From an uncultured Verrucomicrobiota bacterium (GTDB lineage: Bacteria > Verrucomicrobiota > Verrucomicrobiia > Limisphaerales > UBA9464), in the NCBI GenBank assembly GCA_903910585.1, contig CAIWAH010000190.1, forward strand, positions 24,699 through 88,698: a stretch of DNA of 64,000 bases. Direction: 5' to 3'. How positions within the stretch are numbered: the first letter of the stretch is position 1; each line of letters starts with the position of its first letter. Made by a program: the position numbers and the translations under genes. Of this stretch, positions 52,579 through 64,000 are shown piece by piece. Under the pieces are notes generated by a model that had not been told where the DNA came from, searched no databases, and saw only the letters and a program-made list of their open reading frames with translations.

Positions 52579-53940
52579 TTATTCGTAGCGCAGTGCCTGA
52601 ATCGGACTGAGGCGGGCGGCCTTGATGGCCGGAATCAGGCCAGCCACCACGCCGACGCCGATGCTGAACGCCAGGGCGATGAGCTCGGCGGTCCGGGTGA
52701 TGACGGGCGTGTTCTGCGTTGGACTGATGTTGGCCAACAGGCTCACCAGCAGCTCGGATGCGACCAGTCCGGCCAGCGCGCCGAGCACGGAAATCACGAT
52801 GCTTTCGACCAGGATCTGGATGAAGATGTCGGGCCCGGTCGCGCCAATGGCCTTGCAGATTCCGATCTCCCGGACGCGCTCATTGATGCTGGCGAGCATG
52901 ATGTTCATGATGCCAATGCCGCCGACCAGCAGGCTGATGGCGGCGATCAGGCCCCCGCTAAGGCGGGCGTTCTTGATCTGCTTGTCGATGGACTCGATCT
53001 GGTTTTCCTGCGTCTGGAAGGTGAAGTCCTCGATGCCGCGATGGGTGATCATCAGGACGTTCTTGGCCTGCTGGATGGCTTCCTCAAGGCGGCTGAAATC
53101 TGCGACCTTGAGGTCGATGTCGGTAAGCCGCTGATCCACAATGCCATCCTTGTCACCGGCGGCGCGGAACTTCAGGTAGGCGGTGTTCAGCGGCAGGTAA
53201 ACGGTGTTGTTCTTCCGCCAAAAGGCCCAGCCGCCGCGCCGGCCCCAGCCGCGCTGGCGTTTCGGGCCGCCTTCTTTTTCCTGTTGCTCCTTGAGCTGCT
53301 TGGCGACGAGCCGTTGCTTGGCCTCTTCCTCACCCATGTAATGCTGGAACATGCCGATGATGGTGAAGGGTTGTCCCTCGATCATGATCTGCTCGCCGAG
53401 CGGGATGATTTCATGCCCGATATCCTCGGGGTTGCCGAAAAGTTCATCGCGGATACCGGTCCCGATCACACAGACGCTGCTGGCGCTCTTCTCGTCGAGG
53501 TCGGTGAAGAACCGCCCGTGTTCCAGGACGTGCAGATTCATTTCCAGCACGGCGGGCCAGCAGCCGACCACCTCGGAAGGAACGGTGCTCTTTTCGCCGC
53601 GGCTGACCACGGCCTCGCCAAGGGACATTTCCGGGGAGACGACGCGGATAAGCGGGGCGCTTTCCTTGAGCGCAATCACGTCCACCATGGTGCGCCCGGG
53701 GGCCTGGTCAGCGAGGTGATCCTGCCAGGGGGGCACCGGCTGGCTTTGGAGCAGCACCTTGTCCACGCCGCCCATGGCGACCATGGCCTCCTTCATGCCG
53801 TTTTCCATGCCCTTGATGATGGCGGACATGCCCACGAGCGACGCGACGCCGAGGATGATGCCCAGCATGGTGAGCACGGAGCGAAACTTGTGCGCCCAGA
53901 TCTCCTTCAGCCCGACGGCGATGGTGTTGAAGAGGTTCAT
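52579..53940 (-). CDS. ABC transporter permease, MacB/FtsX type (second copy)
   Basis: 453 residues. The N-terminal helix follows KEIWAHKFRSVLTMLGIILG, then comes a large periplasmic MacB-PCD domain with a basic insert (KRQRGWGRRGG), then three C-terminal helices with GGIGIMNIMLASINERVREI. It is the last gene of the efflux operon and is about as long as the preceding permease, of which it seems to be a duplicate; the two may form a heterodimer. Confidence 0.9.
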   Translation of the reverse strand: MNLFNTIAVGLKEIWAHKFRSVLTMLGIILGVASLVGMSAIIKGMENGMKEAMVAMGGVDKVLLQSQPVPPWQDHLADQAPGRTMVDVIALKESAPLIRVVSPEMSLGEAVVSRGEKSTVPSEVVGCWPAVLEMNLHVLEHGRFFTDLDEKSASSVCVIGTGIRDELFGNPEDIGHEIIPLGEQIMIEGQPFTIIGMFQHYMGEEEAKQRLVAKQLKEQQEKEGGPKRQRGWGRRGGWAFWRKNNTVYLPLNTAYLKFRAAGDKDGIVDQRLTDIDLKVADFSRLEEAIQQAKNVLMITHRGIEDFTFQTQENQIESIDKQIKNARLSGGLIAAISLLVGGIGIMNIMLASINERVREIGICKAIGATGPDIFIQILVESIVISVLGALAGLVASELLVSLLANISPTQNTPVITRTAELIALAFSIGVGVVAGLIPAIKAARLSPIQALRYE

Positions 53941-55331
53941 CAGTCGTAGCGCAACGCCTGGATGACATTCATGCGGGCCGCTTTGAAGGCGGGGAAAAGG
54001 CCTGCGAGGATGCCGATGCCCACGCTGGCGCCGAAGGCAAGGGCCATGGACCCGACGGTGATGACGGGCGCGTTGTCGGTCGGAGTGATCATCCCGATGA
54101 TCTTGATCAGCCCGAAGCTGGTGAGCAGGCCCGCGGCGCCGCCGACGATCGCGATCACCGTGCTTTCGATGAGGATCTGGATGAAGACATCCGCGCCGTC
54201 CGCCCCGACGGCCTTGCGGATGCCGATCTCGCGGATGCGCTCGCTGATGCTGGCGAGCATGATGTTCATGATGCCAATGCCGCCGACGAGCAGGCTGATG
54301 CCGGCAATGATTCCACCGCTCATGCGCGCGTTGCGGATGAACACATTGATGGATTCGGCCCAGTCCTCCTGCGTGCGGAAGGTGAAGTCCTCGACTCCGC
54401 GGTGGGTGACCATGAGCACGTTGCGGATCTGTGTGAGGGCCTGGTTCAGGCGGCTCACATCACGGATCTTGAGCTCCATGTTGGTGAGCGTGGGCACCGC
54501 CGGAGCGTTGGTCTGGCCCGATTTCAGCTTCAACCACATCGTGTTCAACGGGAGGTAAACCGTGTTGTTCTTGATCCAGAAGGCGAAGTTGCCGCCGCGC
54601 CGTCCGCCGCCGTTCCAGCCGCGGCTGCGTTTCGGTCCGGAGGCGAAGTTGGTCTCGCCGGCGGCTCGTTTCGCCGCAAGCTCCTGTTCCCGGAGCAGCC
54701 GCGCCTTGCGGTCGGCCTCGCTTTCGTAGTGCTGGAACATGCCGACGATGGTGAACGGATAACCGTTGATCGTGAGCTGCTGGCCGATGGGGATGACCGG
54801 TTCGCCGGTCTCCTCGGGCTTGCCGAACAGTTCATCGCGGATGTTGGTGCCGATCACACAGACGTTGCGGGCCAGTTCATTGTCCACCTCGCTGAACATG
54901 CGGCCGTGCTCGATGGTGTGTTCCATCATTTCCAACTGCACCGGCCAGACACCGGCGGTCATCCACGTGCGGTGGAATTTGCCGTTGGCGGCCAGGGTCG
55001 GCTGTGGTTCAAGGCGCATTTCCGGGGAAACCTTGATCACTTCCGGCGCCGACGCTTGCAGGGCATGCACATCATCCAGCGTCACGCCGCGGGCGAAATC
55101 ACGCAGATGCCGCTGCTCGATCGGCAACGGCTGGGGCTCGACCCTCAGCTTTTGGAGCCCGCCGACCGCAATGAGCGCCTCCTTGGCGCCGTTTTCCATG
55201 CCCTGCACCAATGCACTCATCGCGATCAGCGACGAAACGCCCAGGATGATGCCCAGCATGGTGAGCAGAGAGCGGAACTTGTGCGCCCAAATCTCCTTCA
55301 GACCGACGAGGATCGCGCTCCACAGGCTCAT
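53940..55331 (-). CDS. ABC transporter permease, MacB/FtsX type (first copy)
   Basis: 463 residues with the same layout as its downstream neighbour: KEIWAHKFRSLLTMLGIILG, periplasmic domain, basic insert KRSRGWNGGGRRGG, and GGIGIMNIMLASISERIREI. The stop shares a base with the start of the second permease, and its start overlaps the ATPase gene by 4 bases. MacB-type permeases do not import; they drive envelope export of lipoproteins, peptides or macrolides. Confidence 0.91.
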   Translation of the reverse strand: MSLWSAILVGLKEIWAHKFRSLLTMLGIILGVSSLIAMSALVQGMENGAKEALIAVGGLQKLRVEPQPLPIEQRHLRDFARGVTLDDVHALQASAPEVIKVSPEMRLEPQPTLAANGKFHRTWMTAGVWPVQLEMMEHTIEHGRMFSEVDNELARNVCVIGTNIRDELFGKPEETGEPVIPIGQQLTINGYPFTIVGMFQHYESEADRKARLLREQELAAKRAAGETNFASGPKRSRGWNGGGRRGGNFAFWIKNNTVYLPLNTMWLKLKSGQTNAPAVPTLTNMELKIRDVSRLNQALTQIRNVLMVTHRGVEDFTFRTQEDWAESINVFIRNARMSGGIIAGISLLVGGIGIMNIMLASISERIREIGIRKAVGADGADVFIQILIESTVIAIVGGAAGLLTSFGLIKIIGMITPTDNAPVITVGSMALAFGASVGIGILAGLFPAFKAARMNVIQALRYD

Positions 55332-56065
55332 GCGACGGAAATGGGGGCAGGGGAGCCGGGTTTGGTGCGGTCAAGGCCGGCGAGGCGTTCGTCCACCTTG
55401 TCGGCGATCTTGCCGTTGCGGATCTCGATCCGGCGGGGCGTCACCGCGGCGATCTCCGGGTTGTGCGTGACCAGGATCACCGTCCGGCCTTCGGCGGACA
55501 GGCGACGGAAAAGCGCCAGAATCACCTCACCCGTGTGGGTATCGAGATTGCCGGTCGGCTCGTCGGCCAGGATGATTTTGGGATCGTTGACCAGCGCCCG
55601 GGCGATGGCGACCCGCTGCTGCTGGCCGCCGGAGAGCTGGGAGGGGCGGTTCTTGAGCCGGTTGCCCATCTCGACCGCTTCGAGCGCCTTCAACGCCCGC
55701 TCCCGGCGCTCCTTGGCACTCAGACCGGCGTAAATCATCGGCAGTTCGACATTCTGCACCACGTTCAGCTTGGGCAGCAGATTGAAGAACTGGAACACGA
55801 AGCCGATCTTCTTGTTCCGCAGGTGGGCCAGCTGCGTTTGCGAGGCATTCTGCGCCTCGACGCCATCCAGCCGGACCGTGCCTTTGGAAGGGGTGTCGAG
55901 GCAGCCGACGATGTGCATCAGCGTGGACTTGCCCGAACCCGAAGGACCGATGATGGAAATGAACTCGCCCTCGCCGATGTCCAGCGACACGTCGTCCAAG
56001 GCGCGGATTTCCTCGCCGCCGAGGTGGTAAATCTTGCTGATGTTCCGGAGTTCGAGCAGCGCCAC
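55328..56065 (-). CDS. ABC transporter ATP-binding protein (MacB/LolD type)
   Basis: 245 residues from GTG 56065, directly before LLELRNISKIYHLG. Walker A is GPSGSGKSTLMHIVG, the signature is LSGGQQQRVAIARAL, and Walker B is IILADEPTGNLD. It powers the two permeases. Unlike enterobacterial MacB, ATPase and permease are separate genes. Confidence 0.93.
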   Translation of the reverse strand: MALLELRNISKIYHLGGEEIRALDDVSLDIGEGEFISIIGPSGSGKSTLMHIVGCLDTPSKGTVRLDGVEAQNASQTQLAHLRNKKIGFVFQFFNLLPKLNVVQNVELPMIYAGLSAKERRERALKALEAVEMGNRLKNRPSQLSGGQQQRVAIARALVNDPKIILADEPTGNLDTHTGEVILALFRRLSAEGRTVILVTHNPEIAAVTPRRIEIRNGKIADKVDERLAGLDRTKPGSPAPISVA

Positions 56066-56105
56066 GGGCAGGAAGCGTTCGGGGTGGTCGGAAAGGACGC
56101 GGCAA

Positions 56106-57302
56106 TCAGCGCGTGGACGCCTGCTGGGGCTTGGGAGCGGAGGATGCCGCCGAGCCGCCCCCGGCATGGCCGGTCTTGGTGCCCGTGGCAGGGTCGGGCT
56201 TGCGGTTCGGGTCTTTCGCCCGGTCCTCGAGGGAGACCACTTCACCGGCCTTCAGCCCGCTGGTGACTTCGGCAAAAAAGTAGTCGCTGACCCCGATGGT
56301 AATGTTCCGCCGTTCCCACTGTTCGCCGGTCTTGACCCAGGCGAAGCGCTCCTGCTGTTTGGTTTCCTGATTGAACTCGGTGAACACCGCCGCGAGCGGG
56401 GTGGCGACCACGTTGTCCGCGCTGGCCACGGGGATGGAAATGTTGGCCGTCATGCCGGGGCGGACCCGGCGGTCCACGTTGCGCAGCAGGATGCGGGCAG
56501 CGAAGCCCTTGATGTTGTTCTTGATGGTGGCCTGCGGCGCGACGCGCTCGACCCGGCCAACGATCTTGAGGCCTGGCACGGCCTCGACCGTCACTTCGAC
56601 TTCCTGTTCGACCTTGAGCCGGGTGACGTCGGCCTGGTTGATGTGGGCGTTGATGATGAGGTCGTTCAGGTTGGCGATGGACAGAACCTCGGTGCCGGAA
56701 TTGAACCCGCCAGAACCGCTGACCGCCTGGCCGATGGACACCGGGCGGGTCAGCACGGTGCAGTCGAACGGCGCCACCACCACGGTCTTGCGCAGCCGCT
56801 CCAGCACGAGGTCCAGCGAGCGCTGGGCGCGGTCGAGGGAGTTCTTGGCCAGCTCAAAGGCCGTCTTGGAATCCTCAAAGAGCTCCTGCGAGATCAGTTT
56901 GCCCTCGAAGAGCTCCTTGGACCGCTCGTAGTTCCGTTCCGCCTGTTCGATTTCGAGCTTGGTGCGGGCCACGGCGGTTTCCTGTGACTGCTTTTCAGTC
57001 TGCAGCTCCCGGTCGTCGAGTTTGAACAGCAGTTTCTCCTTCGACACGGTGTCACCCACGTCCACCGGCAGCAGCTCGATCTTGCCATTCACTTCGGGAC
57101 GCACCGAAACCTGCTCCGCGGGGGTGATTTCGCCCGCGGCACTGACGCTAAAGCGGATGTCCCGGGTTTCAATCTCGGCGGTCGAGGGACGGCTGCTGGA
57201 CGCGGCGTCCGCGGCTTCGCCGGCTCCCTGATTCTGTTTCCAGAAATACCATCCACCGCCGGCGAGGACGGCGATCAGAAGAAGAGTTCCGAGGGCTTTC
57301 AT
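56106..57302 (-). CDS. Periplasmic efflux adaptor (MacA/HlyD family)
   Basis: 398 residues. A membrane anchor at about 3-18 is followed by the biotinyl-lipoyl segment (VRPEVNGKIELLPVDVGD), a long alpha-helical hairpin (about 85-155), the VVVAPFDCTVLTRPVSIGQ barrel half, and a beta-barrel with RPGMTANISIPV. It would link the permease to an outer membrane channel; no TolC-like gene is in the window. It is the first gene of the operon, 40 bases before the ATPase. Confidence 0.9.
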   Translation of the reverse strand: MKALGTLLLIAVLAGGGWYFWKQNQGAGEAADAASSSRPSTAEIETRDIRFSVSAAGEITPAEQVSVRPEVNGKIELLPVDVGDTVSKEKLLFKLDDRELQTEKQSQETAVARTKLEIEQAERNYERSKELFEGKLISQELFEDSKTAFELAKNSLDRAQRSLDLVLERLRKTVVVAPFDCTVLTRPVSIGQAVSGSGGFNSGTEVLSIANLNDLIINAHINQADVTRLKVEQEVEVTVEAVPGLKIVGRVERVAPQATIKNNIKGFAARILLRNVDRRVRPGMTANISIPVASADNVVATPLAAVFTEFNQETKQQERFAWVKTGEQWERRNITIGVSDYFFAEVTSGLKAGEVVSLEDRAKDPNRKPDPATGTKTGHAGGGSAASSAPKPQQASTR

Positions 57303-57421
57303 GCGATTCTGAACCGCAGGATATAATTGATACGCATACGTGCAATCGGCATTTCCGGATTCCTTCGCGAAGGCGGCATTGTGACGAGGGCGGAAGGACC
57401 GGTAGCCTCGTCCCGACGCAC

Positions 57422-58678
57422 ATGACTCCGGTTGAATTCATTCCGCCGCTGGCGGCCGGGTTGCTGGTGGCCCGATGGCTGGCGGAAACCGCCCTCGGCT
57501 TCCTGAACCAACGCCATGTCCAGGCCAACGCCGGCGAGGTTCCGGCGCCGTTTCGGGACACCGTGACCCCGGAAACCTATCGCAACACGGTGGCCTACAC
57601 GCTGGCCAAGCTGCGTTTTGGCCGCTGGGAAGATGGCTGGTCCACCGTGGTGACGCTTGCGGCGCTGTTCAGCGGGCTTTTGCCCGGCTCGCTGGAATGG
57701 GCCCAGGAACGTCTCGGCGAATCCGCCGCGGCGCAGGCGGCGTGGCTGTTTGGGCTGGGGATGGTTCTGGCGCTTCCGGGCCTGCCCTTCGACTGGTGGG
57801 GCCAGTTTCGGCTGGAGGAACGATTCGGCTTCAACACGACCACCCAGCGGCTGTGGTGGCTGGACCGGCTCAAGGGGCTTCTGCTCGCGACTGTTCTGGG
57901 CTATCCGCTGCTGGTCCTGGTCGTGAAACTGTTCGGTTGGATGGGCGAACGCTGGTGGCTGTGGGCGTGGGTCGTGATGATGGCGTTCCAGTTGGTGATG
58001 ATGGTGCTCGCTCCCATCGTGATCCTGCCGCTGTTCAACAAACTGACCCCGTTGGGCGAAGGTTCCCTGCGGGAACGCCTGCTGGCGCTGGGCGAACGGA
58101 CCGGCTTTTCGGCCAAGACCATCCTCGTCATGGACGGCTCCAAACGGTCCCGGCACTCGAACGCGTTCTTCACCGGATTCGGCCGGTTCCGGAAAATTGT
58201 CCTGTTCGACACGCTGGTCGCCCAATTGAGCGAGCCGGAACTGGAAGCGGTGCTCGCCCACGAAGTCGGCCACTACAAACGCGGACACATTCCGAAGATG
58301 CTCGTCTGGTCGGCCCTGAGCTCACTGGCCGGCTTCGCGGTTATCGGATGGCTCGCGCGGTCCGCGTGGTTCACCGAGGGCTTTGGGTTCGCGCCGGACA
58401 GCGGCGTGGCGCCCACGCTGCTGCTGTTCGCGCTGCTCAGCGGTTCGGCGACCTTCTGGCTGTCACCGCTGATGAACTTCTGGTCGCGCAAACACGAGTT
58501 TGAGGCCGACGCCTACGCGGCTGCCGCCGTGGGTTCGGCCATACCGTTGATCGGGGCGCTGCGCAAACTGACGGAGAAGAACCTTTCCAACCTGACGCCC
58601 CATCCGCTGTTCAGCGCTTGGCACTACTCGCATCCGACGCTGCTGGAGCGGGAATCGGCGGTGAAGGCGGCCGGCTGA
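57422..58678 (+). CDS. M48-family metalloprotease (Ste24/CAAX type)
   Basis: 418 residues with about six membrane helices. The zinc site is HEVGH in EAVLAHEVGHYKRGH; the third ligand is in the later SRKHEFEADAYAA. Box motifs FDWWGQFRLEERFGFN and MDGSKRSRHSNAFFTG fit Ste24 proteases. They act in membrane protein quality control in bacteria. It is divergent from the efflux operon and convergent with the sugar ABC ATPase gene. Confidence 0.92.
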   Translation: MTPVEFIPPLAAGLLVARWLAETALGFLNQRHVQANAGEVPAPFRDTVTPETYRNTVAYTLAKLRFGRWEDGWSTVVTLAALFSGLLPGSLEWAQERLGESAAAQAAWLFGLGMVLALPGLPFDWWGQFRLEERFGFNTTTQRLWWLDRLKGLLLATVLGYPLLVLVVKLFGWMGERWWLWAWVVMMAFQLVMMVLAPIVILPLFNKLTPLGEGSLRERLLALGERTGFSAKTILVMDGSKRSRHSNAFFTGFGRFRKIVLFDTLVAQLSEPELEAVLAHEVGHYKRGHIPKMLVWSALSSLAGFAVIGWLARSAWFTEGFGFAPDSGVAPTLLLFALLSGSATFWLSPLMNFWSRKHEFEADAYAAAAVGSAIPLIGALRKLTEKNLSNLTPHPLFSAWHYSHPTLLERESAVKAAG

Positions 58679-58695
58679 CCGCGGGGACTCACAGG

Positions 58696-60374
<1,679 letters not shown>

Positions 60375-60378
<4 letters not shown>

Positions 60379-60998
60379 CGAACGTGCTTGTGGGCAAACT
60401 CCAACCTGCGTTTCTCAGCAGGCGATAGCTTGCTACCGTGCGGTGAGAGTAGCTGTATGACCTGCTCATAATTCTTCTGGCGAAAGGCCTCACCAGCGGC
60501 TGCCGCGTCCCGCTTGTAAGGCAAGAGTTCAAGATCACGCCGAAGGCGCGCAGTGGCCTCTCGCTGGATGCGCAGAGCCTCTTCCAGAGCTGTCCGGTCC
60601 CCTCGAAGTAGAGGTTCGCACAAATGGCGGAGCAGGAGTGCCAATCGCTTGACCTCTTGAAGCTGCCCGCCTCCTACCTCTGGGAGCTTTGGCAAGGATC
60701 CTCGATATTGTGCGGCCACATGCCCAAAGCCTATGCGCTGGCCGTCCGCTGTCTCGAAAGCCAAGTCGGCGTGCAGGCCCCAATTCACTCCTTCAACGAT
60801 TACCCTGACAGAGCCATTCCAAAACCAAGCCGCAAACCCGTTGATGAATTTGCCATCGAGACGCTCTATGCAATGCGAAGCGAGAAGCCTTCCTTGCGGC
60901 AACGGTTCTTCGATGAATCCGAATTCATCGACCAAGTAGCCGAATTCTCGCAGGCAAGCCGCTTTGAATTCGTCAATTGATGGAATTTTCTCAGGCAT
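60375..60998 (-). CDS. Protein of unknown function within the rhamnose operon
   Basis: 207 residues, soluble and charged, with no signal peptide or membrane helix. The N-terminal half (FGYLVDEFGFIEEPLP, GSVRVIVEGVNWGLHADLAF) looks like an alpha/beta domain; the C-terminal half is helical (LRRDLELLPYKRDAAAA). No family is recognised. It starts 15 bases after rhaA and its end overlaps the ATPase start by 4 bases, so it is co-translated with the transporter. Base composition is lower in GC than its neighbours to the eye. It may be a late insertion into the operon or an accessory factor. Confidence 0.65.
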
Positions 60999-61013
60999 TC
61001 GAGCTGGGAGACC

Positions 61014-62279
61014 TCAATCGCGTTTGCTCAGAACGTTATTCTCAAACGCCTTCACCTCCGCCAGCCACGCCTCGCCCGCGGTCACGCCTTGGGTTTCACA
61101 GAAGTAGTCCCACACCGCGCCGAAGGGGAGTGACTTGGCTTCTTCCTGCAGCGCGAGGCGGGCGGTGTTGTCGCCGGCGAGTTCGGCGGTGCGGATGGCG
61201 GGTGGTTCGAGCAGGGCGATGAGGAGCGCTTTCTGCAGATTGCGCGTGCCGATGACCCAAGCGGCGATGCGATTGATGCTCGCATCGAAGTAGTCGAGGC
61301 CGAGGTGGACGCGGTGCGGGCCACACGCCACGACTTCGCGGGCGATGGCGAGGAGGTCGTCGTTGAGGGTGACGACGTGGTCGCTGTCCCAGCGGACGCC
61401 GCGGCTGACGTGCAGCAGAATCTCTGGCAGGTAAAGCAACACGCTGGAGATTTTGTCCGCGATGCTCTCGGTCGGATGAAAATGCCCGGCGTCGAGGCAG
61501 AGCAGCTTCCGGCGCGTAAGGGCGTAGCCGAGGTAGAACTCGTGCGAGCCCACGGTGCAGCTCTCCGCGCCGATGCCGAAGAGTTTGCCTTCCACCGCAT
61601 CGAGCACGTGCTTGCGCGGTAAGGGCTTGGCGAACACATCATCGAGCGCGGCGGCGAGGCGTTCGCGGGGCGCGAGGCGGTCGGCAGGCGTGTCCTTGAA
61701 GCCATCGGGAATCCAGACGTTGGTGACGCAGGGAGTGCCGAGCGCGCGGCCCATCGCGGCGCCGATTTCACGCGAGCGGCGGCAGTGTTCGATCCAGAAG
61801 GTGCGGATGCCCTTTTCGCGGTGCGAGAGCGTGAAGCCGTCGGCAGCCTGGGGATGCGCAAAGCAGGTGGGGTTGAAGTCGAGGCCGAGCCGGTTGGCCT
61901 TGGCCCACGCGATCCAGTTTTTGAAGTGCGCGGGCTCGATCTCGTCACGATCCACACGCTGGCCGCCGAACTCGCCATACATCGCGTGGAGGTTGACGCG
62001 GTGCCGGCCGGGAATGAGCGAGAGGGCCTTTTCCAAATCGGCGCGGAGTTCGTCGGGCGTGCGGGCTTTGCCGGGATAGTTGCCGGTGACCGCGAGGCCG
62101 CCGCCGAGTTCGCCGCCCTGACGCTCAAAGCCGCCCACGTCGTCGCCCTGCCAGCATTGCAGAGAGATGGGAATTCCGGCCAACGCCTTGAGTGCCGCGT
62201 CAACATCGACCCCGAGTGTGGCGTAGCATTCGCGGGCGAGTCGGAAGGCGTCGGATGGGGATGGCTTTCTGGAACCCAT
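61014..62279 (-). CDS. rhaA: L-rhamnose isomerase
   Basis: 421 residues from ATG 62279, normal length for Rha[34 protein letters not shown] in part, [27 protein letters not shown] and VRWDSDHVV are the conserved blocks, with the metal-binding Glu, His and Asp residues. It converts L-rhamnose to L-rhamnulose in the cytoplasm. It leads an operon with an unknown gene and a sugar ABC ATPase. RhaB and RhaD are not in the window. Confidence 0.94.
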   Translation of the reverse strand: MGSRKPSPSDAFRLARECYATLGVDVDAALKALAGIPISLQCWQGDDVGGFERQGGELGGGLAVTGNYPGKARTPDELRADLEKALSLIPGRHRVNLHAMYGEFGGQRVDRDEIEPAHFKNWIAWAKANRLGLDFNPTCFAHPQAADGFTLSHREKGIRTFWIEHCRRSREIGAAMGRALGTPCVTNVWIPDGFKDTPADRLAPRERLAAALDDVFAKPLPRKHVLDAVEGKLFGIGAESCTVGSHEFYLGYALTRRKLLCLDAGHFHPTESIADKISSVLLYLPEILLHVSRGVRWDSDHVVTLNDDLLAIAREVVACGPHRVHLGLDYFDASINRIAAWVIGTRNLQKALLIALLEPPAIRTAELAGDNTARLALQEEAKSLPFGAVWDYFCETQGVTAGEAWLAEVKAFENNVLSKRD

Positions 62280-62420
62280 GGCGGTGACGGTGAACGCGGC
62301 AAGCATGGCGCGAGGGCCGCAGTGGGCGCCACTGCGAAGCGTTGCTTCGGCGGTAAAATCTGCCGGCGGGCCGGCCGGTTGGGACTTTTCCCGTGGGCCG
62401 GGGCTGCCCATACTCGGCCC

Positions 62421-63755
62421 GTGATTCAACGCTATTCGCGCCCCGAGATGCGCGCCATCTGGACCGACGAGAACAAGCTCAAGATCTGGCTCCAGATCGA
62501 ACTGCTGGCCAGCGAGGCCCTCGTCGCCGACGGCGTCGTGCCCAAGAAGGATTTCGCCAAGATGAAGGCCGGCGCGGACAAGTGCTTCGCCGACACCAAG
62601 GCCCTGACCGAACGCGCCAAGGAACTGGAGAAGACGCTCAACCACGACGTCATCGGCTTCACCACCGCCGTCTCCGAGCAGATCAACGATCGCGCCAGCC
62701 GCTGGCTCCACTTCGGCCTGACCAGCTCCGACATCGTGGACACCGCCTTTGCCGTCCAGATGGTCCAGTCGGCCGACATCCTGATCAAGGACGTCGAGAC
62801 GCTTCTGCCCGTCATCGCCCGCCGGGCCAAGGAGCACATGCTCACGCCCTGCATCGGCCGTAGCCACGGCATCCACGGCGAACCCACCGCCTTCGGCCTC
62901 AAGCTCGCGTTGATGCACGAGGAGTTCGTCCGCGCCTTGTCCCGGTTCAAACACGTCCGCGACGTCGTCGCCATCGGCAAGCTCAGCGGCGCGGTCGGCA
63001 CCAACGCCCATCTCTCGCCCAAGATCGAGGCCTACGTCTGCAAGAAGCTCGGCCTTGAACCCGCCTCCATCGCCACCCAGGTCGTCCAGCGCGACATCCA
63101 CGCCGAGTTCATGAACTGCCTCGCGCTCGTCGCCGCCAGCTTGGAGCACTGGGCCGTCGAGTTCCGCCACCTTCAGCGCACCGAAGTGCTGGAAGCCGAG
63201 GAACCCTTCACCAAGGGCCAGAAAGGCAGCAGCGCCATGCCGCACAAGCGCAACCCCATCACCTGGGAACGCCTCACCGGCCTGGCCCGCGTCATCCGCG
63301 GCAACGCCGTCGCCGGCATGGAAAACGTCGCCCTCTGGCACGAGCGCGACATCAGCCACAGCAGCGTAGAGCGCATTATCTTCCCCGACTCCTGCACGTT
63401 GCTCGACTACATGTTCGGCCTGCTCACCCGCCTGATGGACGGACTGCTCGTCTATCCCGAGAACATGAAGAAGAACCTCGGGCTCAGCCTCGGCATGTGG
63501 AACAGCCAGACCGTGCTGCTCGCCCTCATCCGCAAGGGCCTGACCCGCGAGGACGCCTACGCGCTCGTCCAGCGCAACGCCATGAAGACCTGGGAAGTGA
63601 AGCACGCCGGCCGCGACGACGCCGACTTCCTCGAAGTCCTCAAGTCCGACGCCGATGTCGCCCAGCACTTCAAGAAGGGCGAACTGGAGAAACTCTGCTC
63701 CCTCGACTTCCACCTGAAGGAAGTGAAGAACCGCTTCAAGCGGCTGGGGCTTTGA
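62421..63755 (+). CDS. purB: Adenylosuccinate lyase
   Basis: 444 residues from GTG 62421, directly before the conserved [46 protein letters not shown], the signature [12 protein letters not shown] and [18 protein letters not shown] are those of PurB. It acts twice in purine synthesis, forming AICAR and AMP with release of fumarate. It is divergent from rhaA. Confidence 0.96.
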   Translation: MIQRYSRPEMRAIWTDENKLKIWLQIELLASEALVADGVVPKKDFAKMKAGADKCFADTKALTERAKELEKTLNHDVIGFTTAVSEQINDRASRWLHFGLTSSDIVDTAFAVQMVQSADILIKDVETLLPVIARRAKEHMLTPCIGRSHGIHGEPTAFGLKLALMHEEFVRALSRFKHVRDVVAIGKLSGAVGTNAHLSPKIEAYVCKKLGLEPASIATQVVQRDIHAEFMNCLALVAASLEHWAVEFRHLQRTEVLEAEEPFTKGQKGSSAMPHKRNPITWERLTGLARVIRGNAVAGMENVALWHERDISHSSVERIIFPDSCTLLDYMFGLLTRLMDGLLVYPENMKKNLGLSLGMWNSQTVLLALIRKGLTREDAYALVQRNAMKTWEVKHAGRDDADFLEVLKSDADVAQHFKKGELEKLCSLDFHLKEVKNRFKRLGL

Positions 63756-63769
63756 ATCGTGCCGAAGGG

Positions 63770-64000
63770 CTAGGGGCCGTTGGAAAGTCGCACCAGCGCT
63801 GCGTCCCGGTTGTTCGACCAGTTGCTGCCCCATTCAATCAGGTAAAGGGCGCCATCCGGTCCGAGCCGGAGGCAGATGGGGCGCTTGAACCGGGTTTCGG
63901 CCATGAATGGCCTCAGCGTGCGCAGGTGGCCGTCCGCTGACAGCCAGGCGGCTTTGATCCAATTGCGTTCCCAGTCGAACAGGAACACGGCGCCGTCATA
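63770..64000 (-). CDS. PQQ-dependent sugar dehydrogenase-like protein, C-terminal fragment
   Basis: The gene runs off the right edge; about 76 C-terminal residues are visible. [15 protein letters not shown] and [21 protein letters not shown] align well by eye with the end of the propeller protein at 47170-48771. It is therefore a paralogue of that protein. It is convergent with purB, 14 bases away. Confidence 0.72.
   Translation of the reverse strand, partial: YDGAVFLFDWERNWIKAAWLSADGHLRTLRPFMAETRFKRPICLRLGPDGALYLIEWGSNWSNNRDAALVRLSNGP

Noticed and set aside
61014..63833. A 939-codon open frame on the minus strand running antisense through purB into rhaA
   Set aside because: The part before 62279 is opposite purB and reads as low-complexity sequence; only the RhaA part is protein-like. 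High GC makes long antisense frames common here.

Overview
The window reads as chromosomal DNA of a GC-rich, Gram-negative, flagellated member of the Verrucomicrobiota, probably the Pedosphaerae/Limisphaerales side (inference). The reasons are a pseudopilin with an [16 protein letters not shown] leader, a PEP-CTERM protein, secreted proteins with SbsA-type Ig-like and choice-of-anchor M domains, a DUF5690 transporter, DUF3016 and DUF2293 proteins, and many palindromic repeats. Coding density is high on both strands. Two tRNAs are present, Arg(ACG) and initiator Met(CAT), and one IS5-type insertion sequence.

Layout. 1-8.6 kb holds small mixed genes (CPBP protease fragment, LysR regulator, DUF3016 lipoprotein, orphan ThiS, UPF0158), a large DUF4062-nSTAND1-TM-PEGA-FecR protein, a Gfo/Idh/MocA oxidoreductase, tRNA-Arg, a secreted esterase and a YkgJ-type protein. 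8.7-18.8 kb holds a secreted protein with a duplicated domain, a PIG-L deacetylase, TlyA, NAD kinase, a LacI regulator, ArgJ, a REP-associated transposase between two inverted REP pairs, and CysS. 18.7-23.1 kb (minus) is a four-gene set (PHP phosphoesterase, alcohol dehydrogenase, PhnZ-like HD protein, DUF5690 transporter) that looks like a phosphonate-use cassette. 23.9-35.8 kb (minus) is one compact flagellar operon transcribed flgB-flgC-fliE-fliF-fliG-fliH-fliI-fliJ-motE-like-fliK-flgD-flgE-fliL-fliM-fliN. It covers the MS ring, C ring, rod, hook cap and hook, and export ATPase; filament, stator and export-gate genes are not in the window.

36-38.9 kb holds a lipoprotein, ribokinase, a double-ACT protein and a MOSC protein. 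38.9-45.0 kb pairs two choice-of-anchor M secreted proteins, a pseudopilin and a His-rich membrane protein with a divergent feoA-feoA-feoB operon, which suggests a metal-responsive locus. 46.1-47.0 kb is the IS element. 47.2-52.6 kb holds a sugar-dehydrogenase-type propeller, infA, lepA and signal peptidase I. 52.6-57.3 kb (minus) is a MacAB-like efflux operon with one adaptor, one ATPase and two permeases. 57.4-62.3 kb holds a Ste24-type protease and a rhamnose operon (rhaA, an unknown gene, a sugar ABC ATPase). purB and the tail of a second propeller protein close the window.

The most distinctive theme is repeat DNA. Besides the REP-flanked transposase, unrelated palindromic or tandem repeats have entered coding sequences and are translated in frame: the PIG-L C-terminus, the ArgJ middle, a CysS linker and the linker of the sugar ABC ATPase. 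All identifications rest on recognising motifs by eye; no search was run.
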